Shown: positions 1 through 13,488, counted from the first letter of the stretch. The stretch: DNA of 64,000 nucleotides from Rutidosis leptorrhynchoides (GCF_046630445.1 NC_092339.1:52537001-52601000); one strand, 5' to 3'. Translations and numbers: made by a program. Notes: generated by a model from the sequence alone, not told the origin.

Positions 1-143
1 AATACACTTATCAAAATACTTCTACTTAACAAAAATGCTTACAATTACATCCTCGTTCAGTTTCATCAACAATTCTACTCGTATGCACCCGCATTCGTAC
101 TCGTACAATACACATCTTTTAGATGTATGTACTATTGGTATAT
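1..143 (+). mobile_element. Left part of an older LTR, split by element A
   Basis: These bases resemble an internal stretch of the element A LTR (about 658-780): both share the tract 'cctcgttc.gttt', a run ending near 'agatgtatttactattgg' and the same order of motifs. The matching continuation resumes at 9813 with 'ctcttagcagcc', which aligns with 'ctccttagcagcc' at 796. The simplest reading is one related, older LTR interrupted by element A. Its true start lies outside the window. Confidence 0.75.
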
Positions 144-3137
144 TGTAACGACCCGGAAATTTCCAACCAAATTTAAACTCTAATCTCTATATGGTTCCGA
201 CACGATAAGCAAAAACCCTAAAGTTGACCCGCACTTTTTCGATCGTTCTATACTTATAAGATTAATATTTACATAAATTAAACCTTACCAACATGATAAG
301 CAATCCAAATTGTTGAGACTTATGTTTTCGAAAAGAGTTTTACACAACGTTTGACCGTCTAGTTTGACCGATGATATCACGAACTATACAATATATGATA
401 ATTATACGTGTGTGTATATATATGTATATATATACATATTTAACATGATCTAAGAATGTTTTAATATCTCATTTTGTATTAATAACAATAAGTTATAAGT
501 ATATTTTGAAACTACTAACTTAAGTTTTCAAAACGATAACCATACGTAACGTTATTTGACTTAAATACTTATGACCTATAATGTTTATACATATATCGTA
601 TAAGTAATGTATTTAATCACTTTTAAAGACTTAAATACATAAAACAATATAAGTATATTTACAAAAGATAGCTATATTTGAATCCTCGTTCCGTTTTCTC
701 AAAGATTTCTATACGTATACCTAGGGTATATGTACCCGTATCATACGCAGCTTCTAGATGTATTTACTATTGGTATATACCAATAAAAATCTGCTCCTTA
801 GCAGCCTTAAATGATTAAGAAACATGTGGAACCAACCATTTGTCAAGTAGCATGAATTATTTAGCAAGAAAACAAAGTTAGGTATTTTTTTTTTCCTTTA
901 TAACCTAAAAACGTTTTTATGCATGCACACCATTTCTTCACCCCATTTTCTTATACTTACACTTCCATTTCTCTCTCAAAATACTCTTAACTTCATACTT
1001 GATCATCTCCAAGCATTTTCCCCATCATTTAGCTTCAAAAACCTTACTTAAACACCATAAGAAAACCATACAAAAACACTTCAAGAAATCCTTCCAAGAA
1101 CACAAACTTACTTCCAATCTTTCATCCAATTCCATCACCCTTTTGGTTCTAGCTTTTTACTCCTCTTTTACAGAAACCTTGTCCAAGGAACTTGAGGTAG
1201 TATCTATGTTCATAACCTTATTCGATTCATATATATATAGCTATCATATTTTGTGGTATACAATTTTAACAACAAGAACATAGTTTGAAAGTTTTCAAAC
1301 TTGTTTGCAAACTAAATAGATCCTTCTAACTTAACTTTTAAAATACTTCAAGACCTGTAATATAACTTAAATATATGCTAACTTAACAAGGTATAACTTG
1401 GTTTTTCAAAGAATATCTTAAAAACTGTTTTTACGACGTCGGAGTGCAACCGGGGACTGTTTTGGGTTGGATAATTAAAAACCATTTTAAACTTTGAATT
1501 GGAGGTTTATTTTCTGGAAAAATAATTTTTACTATGAATATGATAACACATAAAAATTTCATGATTTAATTCAAAGTATAAGTATTTTTAGAAAAATGGT
1601 CATTAAGTGTTATTTTTTTGTAACAAAAATGTTTAACTTCATAAGTTTCACTAAAGTTTCACCTATGCCGTGTGATTTTGAATACAAACCAAGGTATTTT
1701 CAGTTCATAGTCTTAAAGAGGGACTCGATCCAAGGAGATGGCAAGTTGAATCAACGAAAACGGATTTGTAACGAAGAAACTATGACCGAAACAAAATTGG
1801 TTATCCTAGACTTGTTTAACTTCGGGATTAATTGGGAAAAATTAAATAAATCACATATTTCTAAGATAACATGATATTTTATATATATGTACTTATAATT
1901 CAATTTTATATGGTTCAGGATCACCCGTAAACAACACGAGAAGATTAATCATAAGATCCCTTGTTTGTACGCAACACGTCATTTGACAACACCGGTACTT
2001 TATGTACGCAACACGTCATTTGACAACACCGGTACCGTAGGTCAAGATTAATCTCGACCAATACATATACGATGGGGTTTTATTTATTTCGTTGGGGGTT
2101 TTATTTATTTCATTGCGGGTATATTAAACATCTAAAAATGAACCATTAAAATTGAATTACTAACAACGAGCTTCTAACTACGGACTAAGGAATTATTCAA
2201 AGTATTAAAAGTATAACAAGTATATATATGTGACGTTTGTTTAAAAAGAAAAGGTATTGATATATTATATATGGATAGGTTCGTGATATCAACCGGAGAC
2301 CAAGTCAAATTATATATATTTTCAAGACGAAAGTGAGTATATAGTCCCACTTTTAAACTCTAAATATTTCGGGATGAGAATACATGTATTTTATGTTTTA
2401 CGTTATGGACACAAGTAACTGAAAAATATATTCTACGTTGAGTTGTACCACTGGCATACTTCCTTGTAGCTTGGTAACTAATATTTACAGCGGTATTGTA
2501 AACGCGAATCCTGTTGATAGATCTATCGGGCCTGACAACCCCAACCGGACTGGACGACCAGTATTCAACGGTTGCACAGTACTTCGTTTCGTGACTACAC
2601 TTGGTACAGTGTAGTAAGATTTCATATTAAAGGGAATATGCGACGTGATTAATTGTTAAGTATGGTTACAAAGTGCTCAACCACTTAGAATATTTTTATT
2701 AAAATGTTTATATATGAAATCTTGTGGTCTATATTTATATCGCTGTCGACATTAAACCTATATCTCACCAACTTTATGTTGACATTTTAAAGCATGTTAT
2801 TCTCAGGTATGAATTAAGTCTTCCGCTGTGCATTATCTCGTACTAAGGATACTACTTGAGGCCATTAAGGACTTATATCATAAGGCGTTGCATTCGAGTC
2901 ATTGAAGTTCATAGAGACTATTATTAAGTAAATGGCGGTTTAGGTCATTTGAATATTATGAAATGTCAGGCGAATATGTCAATTATGGATGTAACTATAG
3001 ATTGTCTTTTAAGAATAAATGCAACGTTTGTAAGATGTATCATATAGAGGGCAAGTACCTCGCAATGTTATCAACTATTGTAATTCGTTTGTAATCAATA
3101 TGGACAACGTCCGGATGATTAGTTTCGGATCCTTTCA
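144..3137 (+). repeat. Element A 5' LTR
   Basis: 2994 bp, starting TGTAACGACCCGG and ending CCTTTCA immediately before the primer-binding site. It holds short ORFs (999-1283 and 1596-1874) that recur in the other LTR only because the LTRs are copies; they match nothing I recognise. A TATA-like 'tttataacc' near 897 could belong to the LTR promoter, but this is weak. A conserved module lies at 2761-2835. Confidence 0.9.
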
Positions 3138-3139
3138 GT

Positions 3140-3151
3140 TGGTATCAGAGC
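3140..3151 (+). other. Primer-binding site, element A
   Basis: TGGTATCAGAGC lies two bases after the LTR end. It is complementary to the 3' end of plant initiator tRNA-Met, the usual minus-strand primer of Ty3/gypsy and Ty1/copia elements. Confidence 0.9.
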
Positions 3152-3549
3152 GTTGGTCTTAGCGAACCAGGCCTTGCATTAGTGTGTCTAACTAGTAGTT
3201 GTTAGGATACATTAAGTGAGTCTGGACTTTGACCGTGTCTGCCTGTCAAAAGTTTTGCTTATCAATCCTAGTCGAAAATCATCTGCTTATCATTCTTAGG
3301 GAACTGCCTGCTTATCATTCTTAAGTCTAGACACGTCTTACTGCATTTAGTGCATCGATAGTGTATAGACAAAATTCATATCCTAGCGTATCTGTTACTA
3401 TAGACATTGCCTGACGTATTTCAAAGATTCTCCGTAATTCATGGGATTTTGATATTATATATACATATGTAAATTATGTATTGAAGAGTACCAAACCCAA
3501 CTCCTATAATCTATTCCAAACCAAAAATTCATTTCTCCGACCATACAAG

Positions 3550-3996
3550 ATGGATTCTTCATCCAGCTCAAATTCCTCCGACTTCGATAGCTTCGCCGAT
3601 ATGGATTTCCATTCGAGCTCCGAGAACAGCGTTACCGGAATGGATCAACCAATTTCCCATCATCTATTCTGGATGAATTGGGGATGGGTTCGTAATATAC
3701 TAAATTTCTGGAGGCAAGAAGAAGGTGATCCATTCCATCCACCAAATTGTCCTCTTAACGATGAACCTGAAGCACTTACCGGCGAACCTATTCGAAACAC
3801 CATTTTCTCGCTCATTTCTAGAGTATCTCGTCATGATTACATACTATCCCATATTTCAAATCTTGTTCATTCGCTCGTTCCAACCGTCAATCATCCCGGT
3901 ATAATAGAAGAAGTCAACGAACTCCGTGCTCGGGTAGTGGTTTTGGAGAATATGGTGCGAAGGTTACAAACACCAACAGCAGCACCAGTAGCATAA
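3550..3996 (+). CDS. LARD-encoded coiled-coil protein of unknown function
   Basis: From the ATG at 3550 this reads 148 aa. The N-terminus is Ser/Asp rich (MDSSSSSNSSDFDSF). A middle block contains 'DEPEALTGEPIRNTIFSLI' and 'SRHDYILSHI'. The C-terminal part, IIEEVNELRARVVVLENMV, has heptad-like spacing of hydrophobic residues and probably forms a short coiled coil. There is no zinc knuckle, protease or polymerase motif. A broken homologue sits at the same place in element B (50636-51158), with the block 'GDEPEALTGEPVRNTIFSL' retained. Position just after the PBS is where gag normally lies, so a Gag-like or accessory role is possible but unproven. I do not recognise the family. An upstream in-frame extension to 3481 lacks an ATG. 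Confidence 0.55.
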   Translation: MDSSSSSNSSDFDSFADMDFHSSSENSVTGMDQPISHHLFWMNWGWVRNILNFWRQEEGDPFHPPNCPLNDEPEALTGEPIRNTIFSLISRVSRHDYILSHISNLVHSLVPTVNHPGIIEEVNELRARVVVLENMVRRLQTPTAAPVA

Positions 3997-6820
3997 TCCG
4001 TACTACCATCGTCAACGCCGACAGTACCTTTATCACCCCAAACACAATCGCGCCTTAAATCTCAACATCACAATCTGTATCTCGAATATCAACATCACAC
4101 GACTCAATATCTGTACTTCGAGTATGATCTTCGTTCTATATATCGTTCTACATCGATTATCTTCGCTTTACGTATCGTATGACGATTATGTAATTTCTAA
4201 AGTCTTAGAGATTATGTAATCTAGAATTAACGATAAATCAAATGAGTTTAATATCTTATTGACTTATTAAATCTATGATTATCTCTGAAGAAAATATATA
4301 TGCAAGTATATTTTCATAAAGATAGTAATTAAAAATTCCTTCGTACAAACTATTAATGATGAAAATATTTTAACGGGTGGGTAGTACCCGAGGAATATTT
4401 AGAATTCACATTAATAAGTTATATTGTACATTCTTGAATCTGATTCAACGGTTATCTATTATCTTACTTACAACCACCGATATTCGTATCCGCTCACCCC
4501 AGAATAACCATTTTCAATCAAATTTCATATTCGGATTTTGACCTACCAGAATCCAACAAGTGGCATAAAGAAGAAAACATTGGACAAAATAAAAAAAAAA
4601 AATTGTTAGAAACACACGATTTAACTAATTAAAAATCTATTAAGGATTCCACGCTAACTGTTCCGGCTAACTCTGGACAATTAAAATGAATTAAAATGTT
4701 GATTGTAACATATGAAGCTAAACAATTCTTCAAGCTTTCCACTTGATTTTATCTTAAACCTCATTCGTAACTTGACGATTACAATTCGCATTCAAATCCT
4801 TTCATGATTCCTGAAAACACCTCGACCGAGAAGTTGAACCCGCCGCACCTCGCCTACGGAATGAAGATTTATACATACAGTTATACACCTGAAGAACTCT
4901 CGAACCCAAATTCATAATTTAACACATAACGTATTGAATCCTTTGCCATTTATTAGCAAGAACAACCCAACAATTCCTTTTCAAGAAGCTAATTTTGTCA
5001 CAGCTCCACTTCGACTTTTCAGTGAGATTATTTCTATTATAATCATGATATTTATACCTTGTCCTTTCGCCGTCATTACCGGAAAACCTTTTATATCCCT
5101 CGACAACATCAACAGGTGCACCAGCAGATCGTTATCCTTTTGGCGAAATCAACAATCATTATTTTGAAAATCTCGCGGAACTTCTTCCATCATATCTATA
5201 ATGTCTATCCCTAAGAATTTCATAATCTGAACGTGAAGTTTCTGAAAAACACCCGGGACTATGAAATAGTTCTTGAAATGCTAACGAAGCAGCAAAAACT
5301 GTAAACGACTTTAACGGTCAAAAGTTTGATGACAAAGAATAGTAAGGTGGTAAAGCTGAAAAAAAAAAAGTTTGGAACTAGAAAACGGATGAAGCAAAGT
5401 ATGAAAGAGGCTGTGGATAAATCACAGGGACTGAACCTGCTCTCAAAGAATACAAACGATTCCGTACCTGCTGAAACCGTCAGTAAGAACCCTACTCTTT
5501 ATTCAAAACCTTGCCCGGATGATATTTTTCATCATCATCTTATCTTAGATATTATAAGATATCTTCATATCATTCGTTATACATATTTTTCATATTTCTG
5601 GAGATATTTTTACAACTATTCCTATCTGCGATCATTTATCTCTCCGTAACATCTGCGTTACAATATAAAAGAAACTGTGTTAATTTCTAAATTCTGAAAC
5701 CTCCGAGATTAAAATATAAATGATTTGAAGTAGTGTTGGGAACTGATGCATGAATTAGTATAATATAATGAAACTTGATCAACTTCATTATATTACAGTA
5801 AGTCATGTTAAGTTTCTAATGGAATGTGATGATTCACAGTACCGTCATCATGTGCCATGTTACACGGCTCTTACATTCTATCAAGTCTCCAAACATATTA
5901 GAACGTATCACCTTGAAAGTTCTATTTTTCCGGAATATTCGAGTAATTTAACGAATCAAGATCGTGCCATTACAATTTCATTCTAAAACCAATAGCTAGG
6001 TTCATTTCAAATTTCCTACCTACGAATTTCGGACCATTGTTCGCTTGGCTCGAGGACAGGAAGAAGAAACGAAGGGACAAAACCTCAGAATAGAAATAGG
6101 AACATAAACCACAGCAAATAAGAGAGAGCATTAACTGTGGATGACAATGATTTTAAGGGACGGGAGTAGGAACATCGAAATATAAGGGAAGGTATAAAAC
6201 CTAACAACAACCCCGAAACTACAAACCGTGCATATCAATACGTATTGCAACGTAAAGGCACGGGAGAATTAAAAACATTATAATTCCAAGGAAAGGATAA
6301 AAGAGAATAGATTCTTCTGGTGATAGATGAAAAAGAAGAATGAAAGATATGAAAGTTAGAAATATAACAAGGATTAGAATGGGATGGAGCATATTAGCGA
6401 ATGTCTTAAAGTAGGAACTAAAGAGAAAGAATAGAAGATGTGGGAAGAAAGAAAGGGAAGGAGGTAAATTTATAGTGAAATATTCGACAAAGAAATCAAA
6501 ACAGATTGCCGCGTTAAATCAAAGAAGATCCTGATCGCCGCAAAACTAAATCTTATTACATAAGATTTTCTTTAAAACCCTTAAATCCCGGAAATCGATC
6601 ATAATCACGTCATCGGTTATAACAATTCTATATTTACTCATTTCACTCTTTTGTGATAGCTTCGCTCGTGCGTCTCACATAACCGAATCGTTTTATCTAA
6701 ATCTTTCAATAATGATAAAATTTCATTATTACCTCATATTCGTCATGAAAACATTCCTATTGTTATTTATGACAACCTCTACCAAATTTCGAGGACGAAA
6801 TTTCTTTAACGGGTGGGTAT
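3997..6820 (+). mobile_element. Element A interior, no coding content seen
   Basis: About 2.8 kb without a convincing ORF; short ORFs at 4934, 5326 and 5768 have no recognisable motif. Segments are shared with element B after about 61430 (for example 'gttgggaactgatgcatgaa', near 5734 and 62089). It ends in the presumed polypurine tract 'aacgggtgggtat' directly before the 3' LTR. Confidence 0.7.
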
Positions 6821-9812
6821 TGTAACGACCCGGAAATTTCCAACCAAATTTAAACTCTAATCTCTATATGGTTCCGACACGATAAGCAAAAACCCTAAAG
6901 TTGACCCGCACTTTTTCGATCGTTCTATACTTATAAGATTAATATTTACATAAATTAAACCTTACCAACATGATAAGCAATCCAAATTGTTGAGACTTAT
7001 GTTTTCGAAAAGAGTTTTACACAACGTTTGACCGTCTAGTTTGACCGATGATATCACGAACTATACAATATATGATAATTATACGTGTGTGTATATATAT
7101 GTATATATACATATTTAACATGATCTAAGAATGTTTTAATATCTCATTTTGTATTAATAACAATAAGTTATAAGTATATTTTGAAACTACTAACTTAGGT
7201 TTTCAAAACGATAACCATACGTAACGTTATTTGACTTAAATACTTATGACCTATAATGTTTATACATATATCGTATAAGTAATGTATTTAATCACTTTTA
7301 AAGACTTAAATACATAAAACAATATAAGTATATTTACAAAAGATAGCTATATTTGAATCCTCGTTCCGTTTTCTCAAAGATTTCTATACGTATACCTAGG
7401 GTATATGTACCCGTATCATACGCAGCTTCTAGATGTATTTACTATTGGTATATACCAATAAAAATCTGCTCCTTAGCAGCCTTAAATGATTAAGAAACAT
7501 GTGGAACCAACCATTTGTCAAGTAGCATGAATTATTTAGCAAGAAAACAAAGTTAGGTATTTTTTTTTTCCTTTATAACCTAAAAACGTTTTTATGCATG
7601 CACACCATTTCTTCACCCCATTTTCTTATACTTACACTTCCATTTCTCTCTCAAAATACTCTTAACTTCATACTTGATCATCTCCAAGCATTTTCCCCAT
7701 CATTTAGCTTCAAAAACCTTACTTAAACACCATAAGAAAACCATACAAAAACACTTCAAGAAATCCTTCCAAGAGCACAAACTTACTTCCAATCTTTCAT
7801 CCAATTCCATCACCCTTTTGGTTCTAGCTTTTTACTCCTCTTTTACAGAAACCTTGTCCAAGGAACTTGAGGTAGTATCTATGTTCATAACCTTATTCGA
7901 TTCATATATATATAGCTATCATATTTTGTGGTATACAATTTTAACAACAAGAACATAGTTTGAAAGTTTTCAAACTTGTTTGCAAACTAAATAGATCCTT
8001 CTAACTTAACTTTTAAAATACTTCAAGACCTGTAATATAACTTAAATATATGCTAACTTAACAAGGTATAACTTGGTTTTTCAAAGAATATCTTAAAAAC
8101 TGTTTTTACGACGTCGGAGTGCAACCGGGGACTGTTTTGGGTTGGATAATTAAAAACCATTTTAAACTTTGAATTGGAGGTTTATTTTCTGGAAAAATAA
8201 TTTTTACTATGAATATGATAACACATAAAAATTTCATGATTTAATTCAAAGTATAAGTATTTTTAGAAAAATGGTCATTAAGTGTTATTTTTTTGTAACA
8301 AAAATGTTTAACTTCATAAGTTTCACTAAAGTTTCACCTATGCCGTGTGATTTTGAATACAAACCAAGGTATTTTCAGTTCATAGTCTTAAAGAGGGACT
8401 CGATCCAAGGAGATGGCAAGTTGAATCAACGAAAACGGATTTGTAACGAAGAAACTATGACCGAAACAAAATTGGTTATCCTAGACTTGTTTAACTTCGG
8501 GATTAATTGGGAAAAATTAAATAAATCACATATTTCTAAGATAACATGATATTTTATATATATGTACTTATAATTCAATTTTATATGGTTCAGGATCACC
8601 CGTAAACAACACGAGAAGATTAATCATAAGATCCCATGTTTGTACGCAACACGTCATTTGACAACACCGGTACTTTATGTACGCAACACGTCATTTGACA
8701 ACACCGGTACCGTAGGTCAAGATTAATCTCGACCAATACATATACGATGGGGTTTTATTTATTTCGTTGGGGGTTTTATTTATTTCATTGCGGGTATATT
8801 AAACATCTAAAAATGAACCATTAAAATTGAATTACTAACAACGAGCTGCTAACTACGGACTAAGGAATTATTCAAAGTATTAAAAGTATAACAAGTATAT
8901 ATATGTGACGTTTGTTTAAAAAGAAAAGGTATTGATATATTATATATGGATAGGTTCGTGATATCAACCGGAGACCAAGTCAAATTATATATATTTTCAA
9001 GACGAAAGTGAGTATATAGTCCCACTTTTAAACTCTAAATATTTCGGGATGAGAATACATGTATTTTATGTTTTACGTTATGGACACAAGTAACTGAAAA
9101 ATATATTCTACGTTGAGTTGTACCACTGGCATACTTCCCTGTAGCTTGGTAACTAATATTTACAGCGGTATTGTAAACGCGAATCCTGTTGATAGATCTA
9201 TCGGGCCTGACAACCCCAACCGGACTGGACGACCAGTATTCAACGGTTGCACAGTACTTCGTTTCGTGACTACACTTGGTACAGTGTAGTAAGATTTCAT
9301 ATTAAAGGGAATATGCGACGTGATTAATTGTTAAGTATGGTTACCAAGTGCTCAACCACTTAGAATATTTTTATTAAAATGTTTATATATGAAATCTTGT
9401 GGTCTATATTTATATCGCTGTCGACATTAAACCTATATCTCACCAACTTTATGTTGACATTTTAAAGCATGTTATTCTCAGGTATGAATTAAGTCTTCCG
9501 CTGTGCATTATCTCGTACTAAGGATACTACTTGAGGCCATTAAGGACTTATATCATAAGGCGTTGCATTCGAGTCATTGAAGTTCATAGAGACTATTATT
9601 AAGTAAATGGCGGTTTAGGTCATTTGAATATTATGAAATGTCAGGCGAATATGTCAATTATGGATGTAACTATAGATTGTCTTTTAAGAATAAATGCAAC
9701 GTTTGTAAGATGTATCATATAGAGGGCAAGTACCTCGCAATGTTATCAACTATTGTAATTCGTTTGTAATCAATATGGACAACGTCCGGATGATTAGTTT
9801 CGGATCCTTTCA
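6821..9812 (+). repeat. Element A 3' LTR
   Basis: 2992 bp, the partner of 144-3137. The differences I could see include loss of one TA unit in a TA-rich run near 7100, A to G near 7198 and 7774, and single changes near 8636, 8847, 9139 and 9344. The short ORFs at 7674-7958 and 8271-8549 are copies of those in the left LTR. The TSD TATAT follows at 9813. Confidence 0.9.
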
Positions 9813-12337
9813 TATATACACTCCAATGATCAGCTCTTAGCAGCCTATGTGAGTCACCTAACACATGTGGGAACCATCATTTGGCAACTAGCATGAAATA
9901 TCTCATAAAATTACAAAAATATGAGTAATCATTCATGACTTATTTACATGAAAACAAAATTACATATCCTTTATATCTAATCCATACACCAACGACCAAA
10001 AACACCTACAAACACTTTCACTCTTCAGTTTTCTTCATCTAATTGATCTCTCTCAAGTTCTATCTTCAAGTTCTAAGTGTTCTTCATATATTCTACAAGT
10101 TCTAGTTACATAAAATCAAGAATACTTTCAAGTTTGCTAGCTCACTTCCAATCTTGTAAGGTGATCATCCAACCTCAAGAAATCTTTGTTTCTTACAGTA
10201 GGTTATCATTCTAATACAAGGTAATAATCATATTCAAACTTTGGTTCAATTTCTATAACTATAACAATCTTATTTCAAGTGATGATCTTACTTGAACTTG
10301 TTTTCGTGTCATGATTCTGCTTCAAGAACTTCGAGCAATCCAAGGATCCGTTGAAGCTAGATCCATTTTTCTCTTTTCCAGTAGGTTTATCCAAGGAACT
10401 TAAGGTAGTAATGATGTTCATAACATCATTCGATTCATACATATAAAGCTATCTTATTCGAAGGTTTAAACTTGTAATCACTAGAACATAGTTTAGTTAA
10501 TTCTAAACTTGTTCGCAAACAAAAGTTAATCCTTCTAACTTGACTTTTAAAATCAACTAAAAACATGTTCTATATCTGTATGATATGCTAACTTAATGAT
10601 TTAAAACCTGGAAACACGAAAAACACCGTAAAACGGGATTTACGCCGTCGTAGTAACACCGCCGGCTGTTTTGGGTTAGTTAATTAAAAACTATGATAAA
10701 CTTTGATTTAAAAGTTGTTATTCTGAGAAAATGATTTTTATTATGAACATGAAACTATATCCAAAAATTATGGTTAAACTCAAAGTGGAAGTATGTTTTC
10801 TAAAATGGTCATCTAGACGTCGTTCTTTCGACTGAAATGACTACCTTTACAAAAAACGACTTGTAACTTATTTTTCCGACTATAAACCTATACTTTTCTG
10901 TTTATATTCATAAAATAGAGTTCAATATGAAACCATAGCAATTTGATTCACTCAAAACGGATTTAAAATGAAGAAGTTATGGGTAAAACAAGATTGGATA
11001 ATTTTTCTCATTTTAGCTACGTGAAAATTGGTAACAAATCTATTCCAACCATAACTTAATCAACTTGTATTGTATATTATGTAATCTTGAGATTCCATAG
11101 ACACGTATACAATATTTCGACCTATCATGTCGACACATCTATATATATTTCGGAACAACCATAGACACTCTATATGTGAATGTTGGAGTTAGCTATACAG
11201 GGTTGAGGTTGATTCCAAAATATATATAGTTTGAGTTGTGATCAATACTGAGATACGTATACACTGGGTCGTGGATTGATTCAAGATAATATTTATCGAT
11301 TTATTTCTGTACATCTAACTGTGGACAACTAGTTGTAGGTTACTAACGAGGACAACTGACTTAATAAACTTAAAACATCAAAATATATTAAAAGTGTTGT
11401 AAATATATTTTGAACATACTTTGATATATATGTATATATTGTTATAGGTTCGTGAATCAACCAGTGGTCAAGTCTTACTTTTCGACGAAGTAAAAATCTG
11501 TGAAAGTGAGTTATAGTCCCACTTTTAAAATCTAATATTTTTGGGATGAGAATACATGCAGGTTTTATAAATGATTTACAAAATAGACACAAGTACGTGA
11601 AACTACATTCTATGGTTGAATTATCGAAATCGAATATGCCCCTTTTTATTAAGTCTGGTAATCTAAGAATTAGGGAACAGACACCCTAATTGACGCGAAT
11701 CCTAAAGATAGATCTATTGGGCCTAACAAACCCCATCCAAAGTACCAGATGCTTTAGTACTTCAAATTTTATATCATATCCGAAGGGTGTCCCGGAATGA
11801 TGGGGATATTCTTATATATGCATCTTGTTAATGTCGGTTACCAGGTGTTCACATATGAATGATTTTTATCTCTATGTATGGGATGTGTATTGAAATATGA
11901 AATCTTGTGGTCTATTATTATGATTTGATATATATAGGTTAAACCTATAACTCACCAACATTTTTGTTGACGTTTTAAGCATGTTTATTCTCAGGTGATT
12001 ATTAAGAGCTTCCGCTGTCGCATACTTAAATAAGGACGAGATTTGGAGTCCATGCTTGTATGATATTGTGTAAAAACTGCATTCAAGAAACTTATTTTGT
12101 TGTAACATATTTGTATTGTAAACCATTATGTAATGGTCGTGTGTAAACAGGATATTTTAGATTATCATTATTTGATAATCTACGTAAAGCTTTTTAAACC
12201 TTTATTGACGAAATAAAGGTTATGGTTTGTTTTAAAATGAATGCAGTCTTTGAAAAACATCTCATATAGAGGTCAAAACCTCGCAACGAAATCAATTAAT
12301 ATGGAACGTTTTTAATCAATAAGAACGGGACATTTCA
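9813..12337 (+). mobile_element. Right part of the older LTR, interrupted by element A
   Basis: Continues the LTR begun at 1-143. It follows the element A LTR at lower identity throughout: 'ctcttagcagcc', 'acatgtgggaacc', 'gatagatctattgggcc', 'cttccgctg', then 'catatagaggtcaa', ending 'gggacatttca'. Its 3' portion is closer to the element B LTR (near 49520-49760 the two share the long tract beginning 'atgcccctttttatt'). No primer site follows the terminal CA at 12336-12337, so this is a solo LTR or the 3' LTR of an element to the left. The presumed TSD after it is ATATA. Confidence 0.8.
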
Positions 12338-12829
12338 ATATAATCTATAATTAAATAACAAACATAAATTTCTTTCCAATATTACACGCCAACTATCCCT
12401 TGGAAACCACCAAACAGATTTAATTTATCATAATCCATAATCTATTTTTTTTTTATTTTTAATCAAACGAATTTCCATAATATTAGAAGAAGTCAGATAG
12501 CCATCTTTTCAAAATGCAAATCTATTCTTGTGATGCAATCACATGCTTTAAGATGTTGTACCATGTGCTTTAACACAATTATAAGATGCCATTGATGATG
12601 TCATATTTTGAAGTATTTAATTTTAAATGTAAATTTTACCATATAATCTATAATTAAATAACAAACATAAATTTCTTTCCAATATTACACGCCAACTATC
12701 CCTTGGAAACCACCAAACAGATTTAATGTATCATAATCCATAATCTATTTTTTTTATTTTTAATCAAACGAATTTCCATAATATTAGAAGAAGTCAGATA
12801 GCCATCTTTTCAAAATGCAAATCTATTCT
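12338..12829 (+). repeat. Incomplete tandem duplication, period 303 bp
   Basis: The stretch from 12338 ('atataatctataattaaata') recurs almost identically from 12641, for roughly 190 bp. The first copy starts exactly at the older LTR's end, as expected if that LTR inserted into one repeat unit. Both copies contain 'aatattacacgccaactatc'. It may represent the duplicated 5' end of the Helitron that follows. Confidence 0.8.
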
Positions 12830-13388
12830 TACGAGCAGTTGGAGATAAGCATTTGGAGATAAGCACATACTTTTGAATATATTTTTAGAACTTTATCTTA
12901 ATCTATTTTTTTGAATAAGCAAATACTTTGGAATGAATTTCCTTAATCTATTTTTTTTAAACCAACAAAAATCCAATACTTTTGAATATATTTTTAGAAC
13001 TTTATCTTTTCAAAATACAAATATAGGAACGAGCAATTGGAGATAAGCACTTCACCTCTTATTATTATTAATTATTAATTTACAATTTTTAACTCTTAAC
13101 CACTAATTAAAATACAATTAAATTAAATTAATTATTATTGGAACAATTTTTATGTCAGTAAAATACCAACAAATTTGAATTTGAATGTACTTTTACTTCA
13201 ATTCACACGCCAACTTTTAGGTACCCAATATATGTCATCATTGAATAGCAGTTTTCTTTTCCCAATATCAACATGCATAATGGCGTGATATTATTTTCGT
13301 TTCCAAAAAATATGCATTTAATTACAATTAACTAAAAAAATCGTCCCACAAGGAAAACAACTCAAACCCTATTTAGTCATTATCCCTC

Positions 13389-13398
13389 TATATATAGT
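13389..13398 (+). promoter_or_regulatory. TATA-box candidate for the RPA-like fragment
   Basis: The string 'tctatatatagtg' lies about 100 bp upstream of the first RPA-like coding block, with a plausible transcript start and leader between. It may be a relic of the captured gene's promoter. Confidence 0.35.
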
Positions 13399-13488
13399 GA
13401 CCCACTCTCCAACTTGAACTTCACTCAACTACCAAAACATTACAACACATACAGATACAGTAATATCATAATCTCAATAGCTAACGAA

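Larger units (their letters stand above)
144..9812 (+). mobile_element. Element A: non-autonomous LTR retrotransposon (LARD-like)
   Basis: Two near-identical LTRs (144-3137 and 6821-9812) each begin TG and end CA and are flanked by a perfect 5-bp target duplication, TATAT, at 139-143 and 9813-9817. A tRNA-iMet primer site follows the left LTR and a purine-rich tract with 'gacgaaatttctttaacggg' precedes the right one. The 3.7-kb interior has no protease, reverse transcriptase or integrase and carries only one plausible ORF (3550-3996). Large LTRs plus a long non-coding interior fit the LARD description. The PBS and PPT style resembles plant Ty3/gypsy (Tekay-type) elements, so mobilisation in trans by such an element is inferred. 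I noted only about six substitutions and one 2-bp indel between the LTRs, so insertion is recent. Confidence 0.92.

Noticed and set aside
999-1874. ORFs of 94 and 92 aa perfectly repeated at 7674-8549
   Set aside because: They lie in the two LTRs of element A; identity reflects LTR duplication, not selection, and no domain is recognisable.
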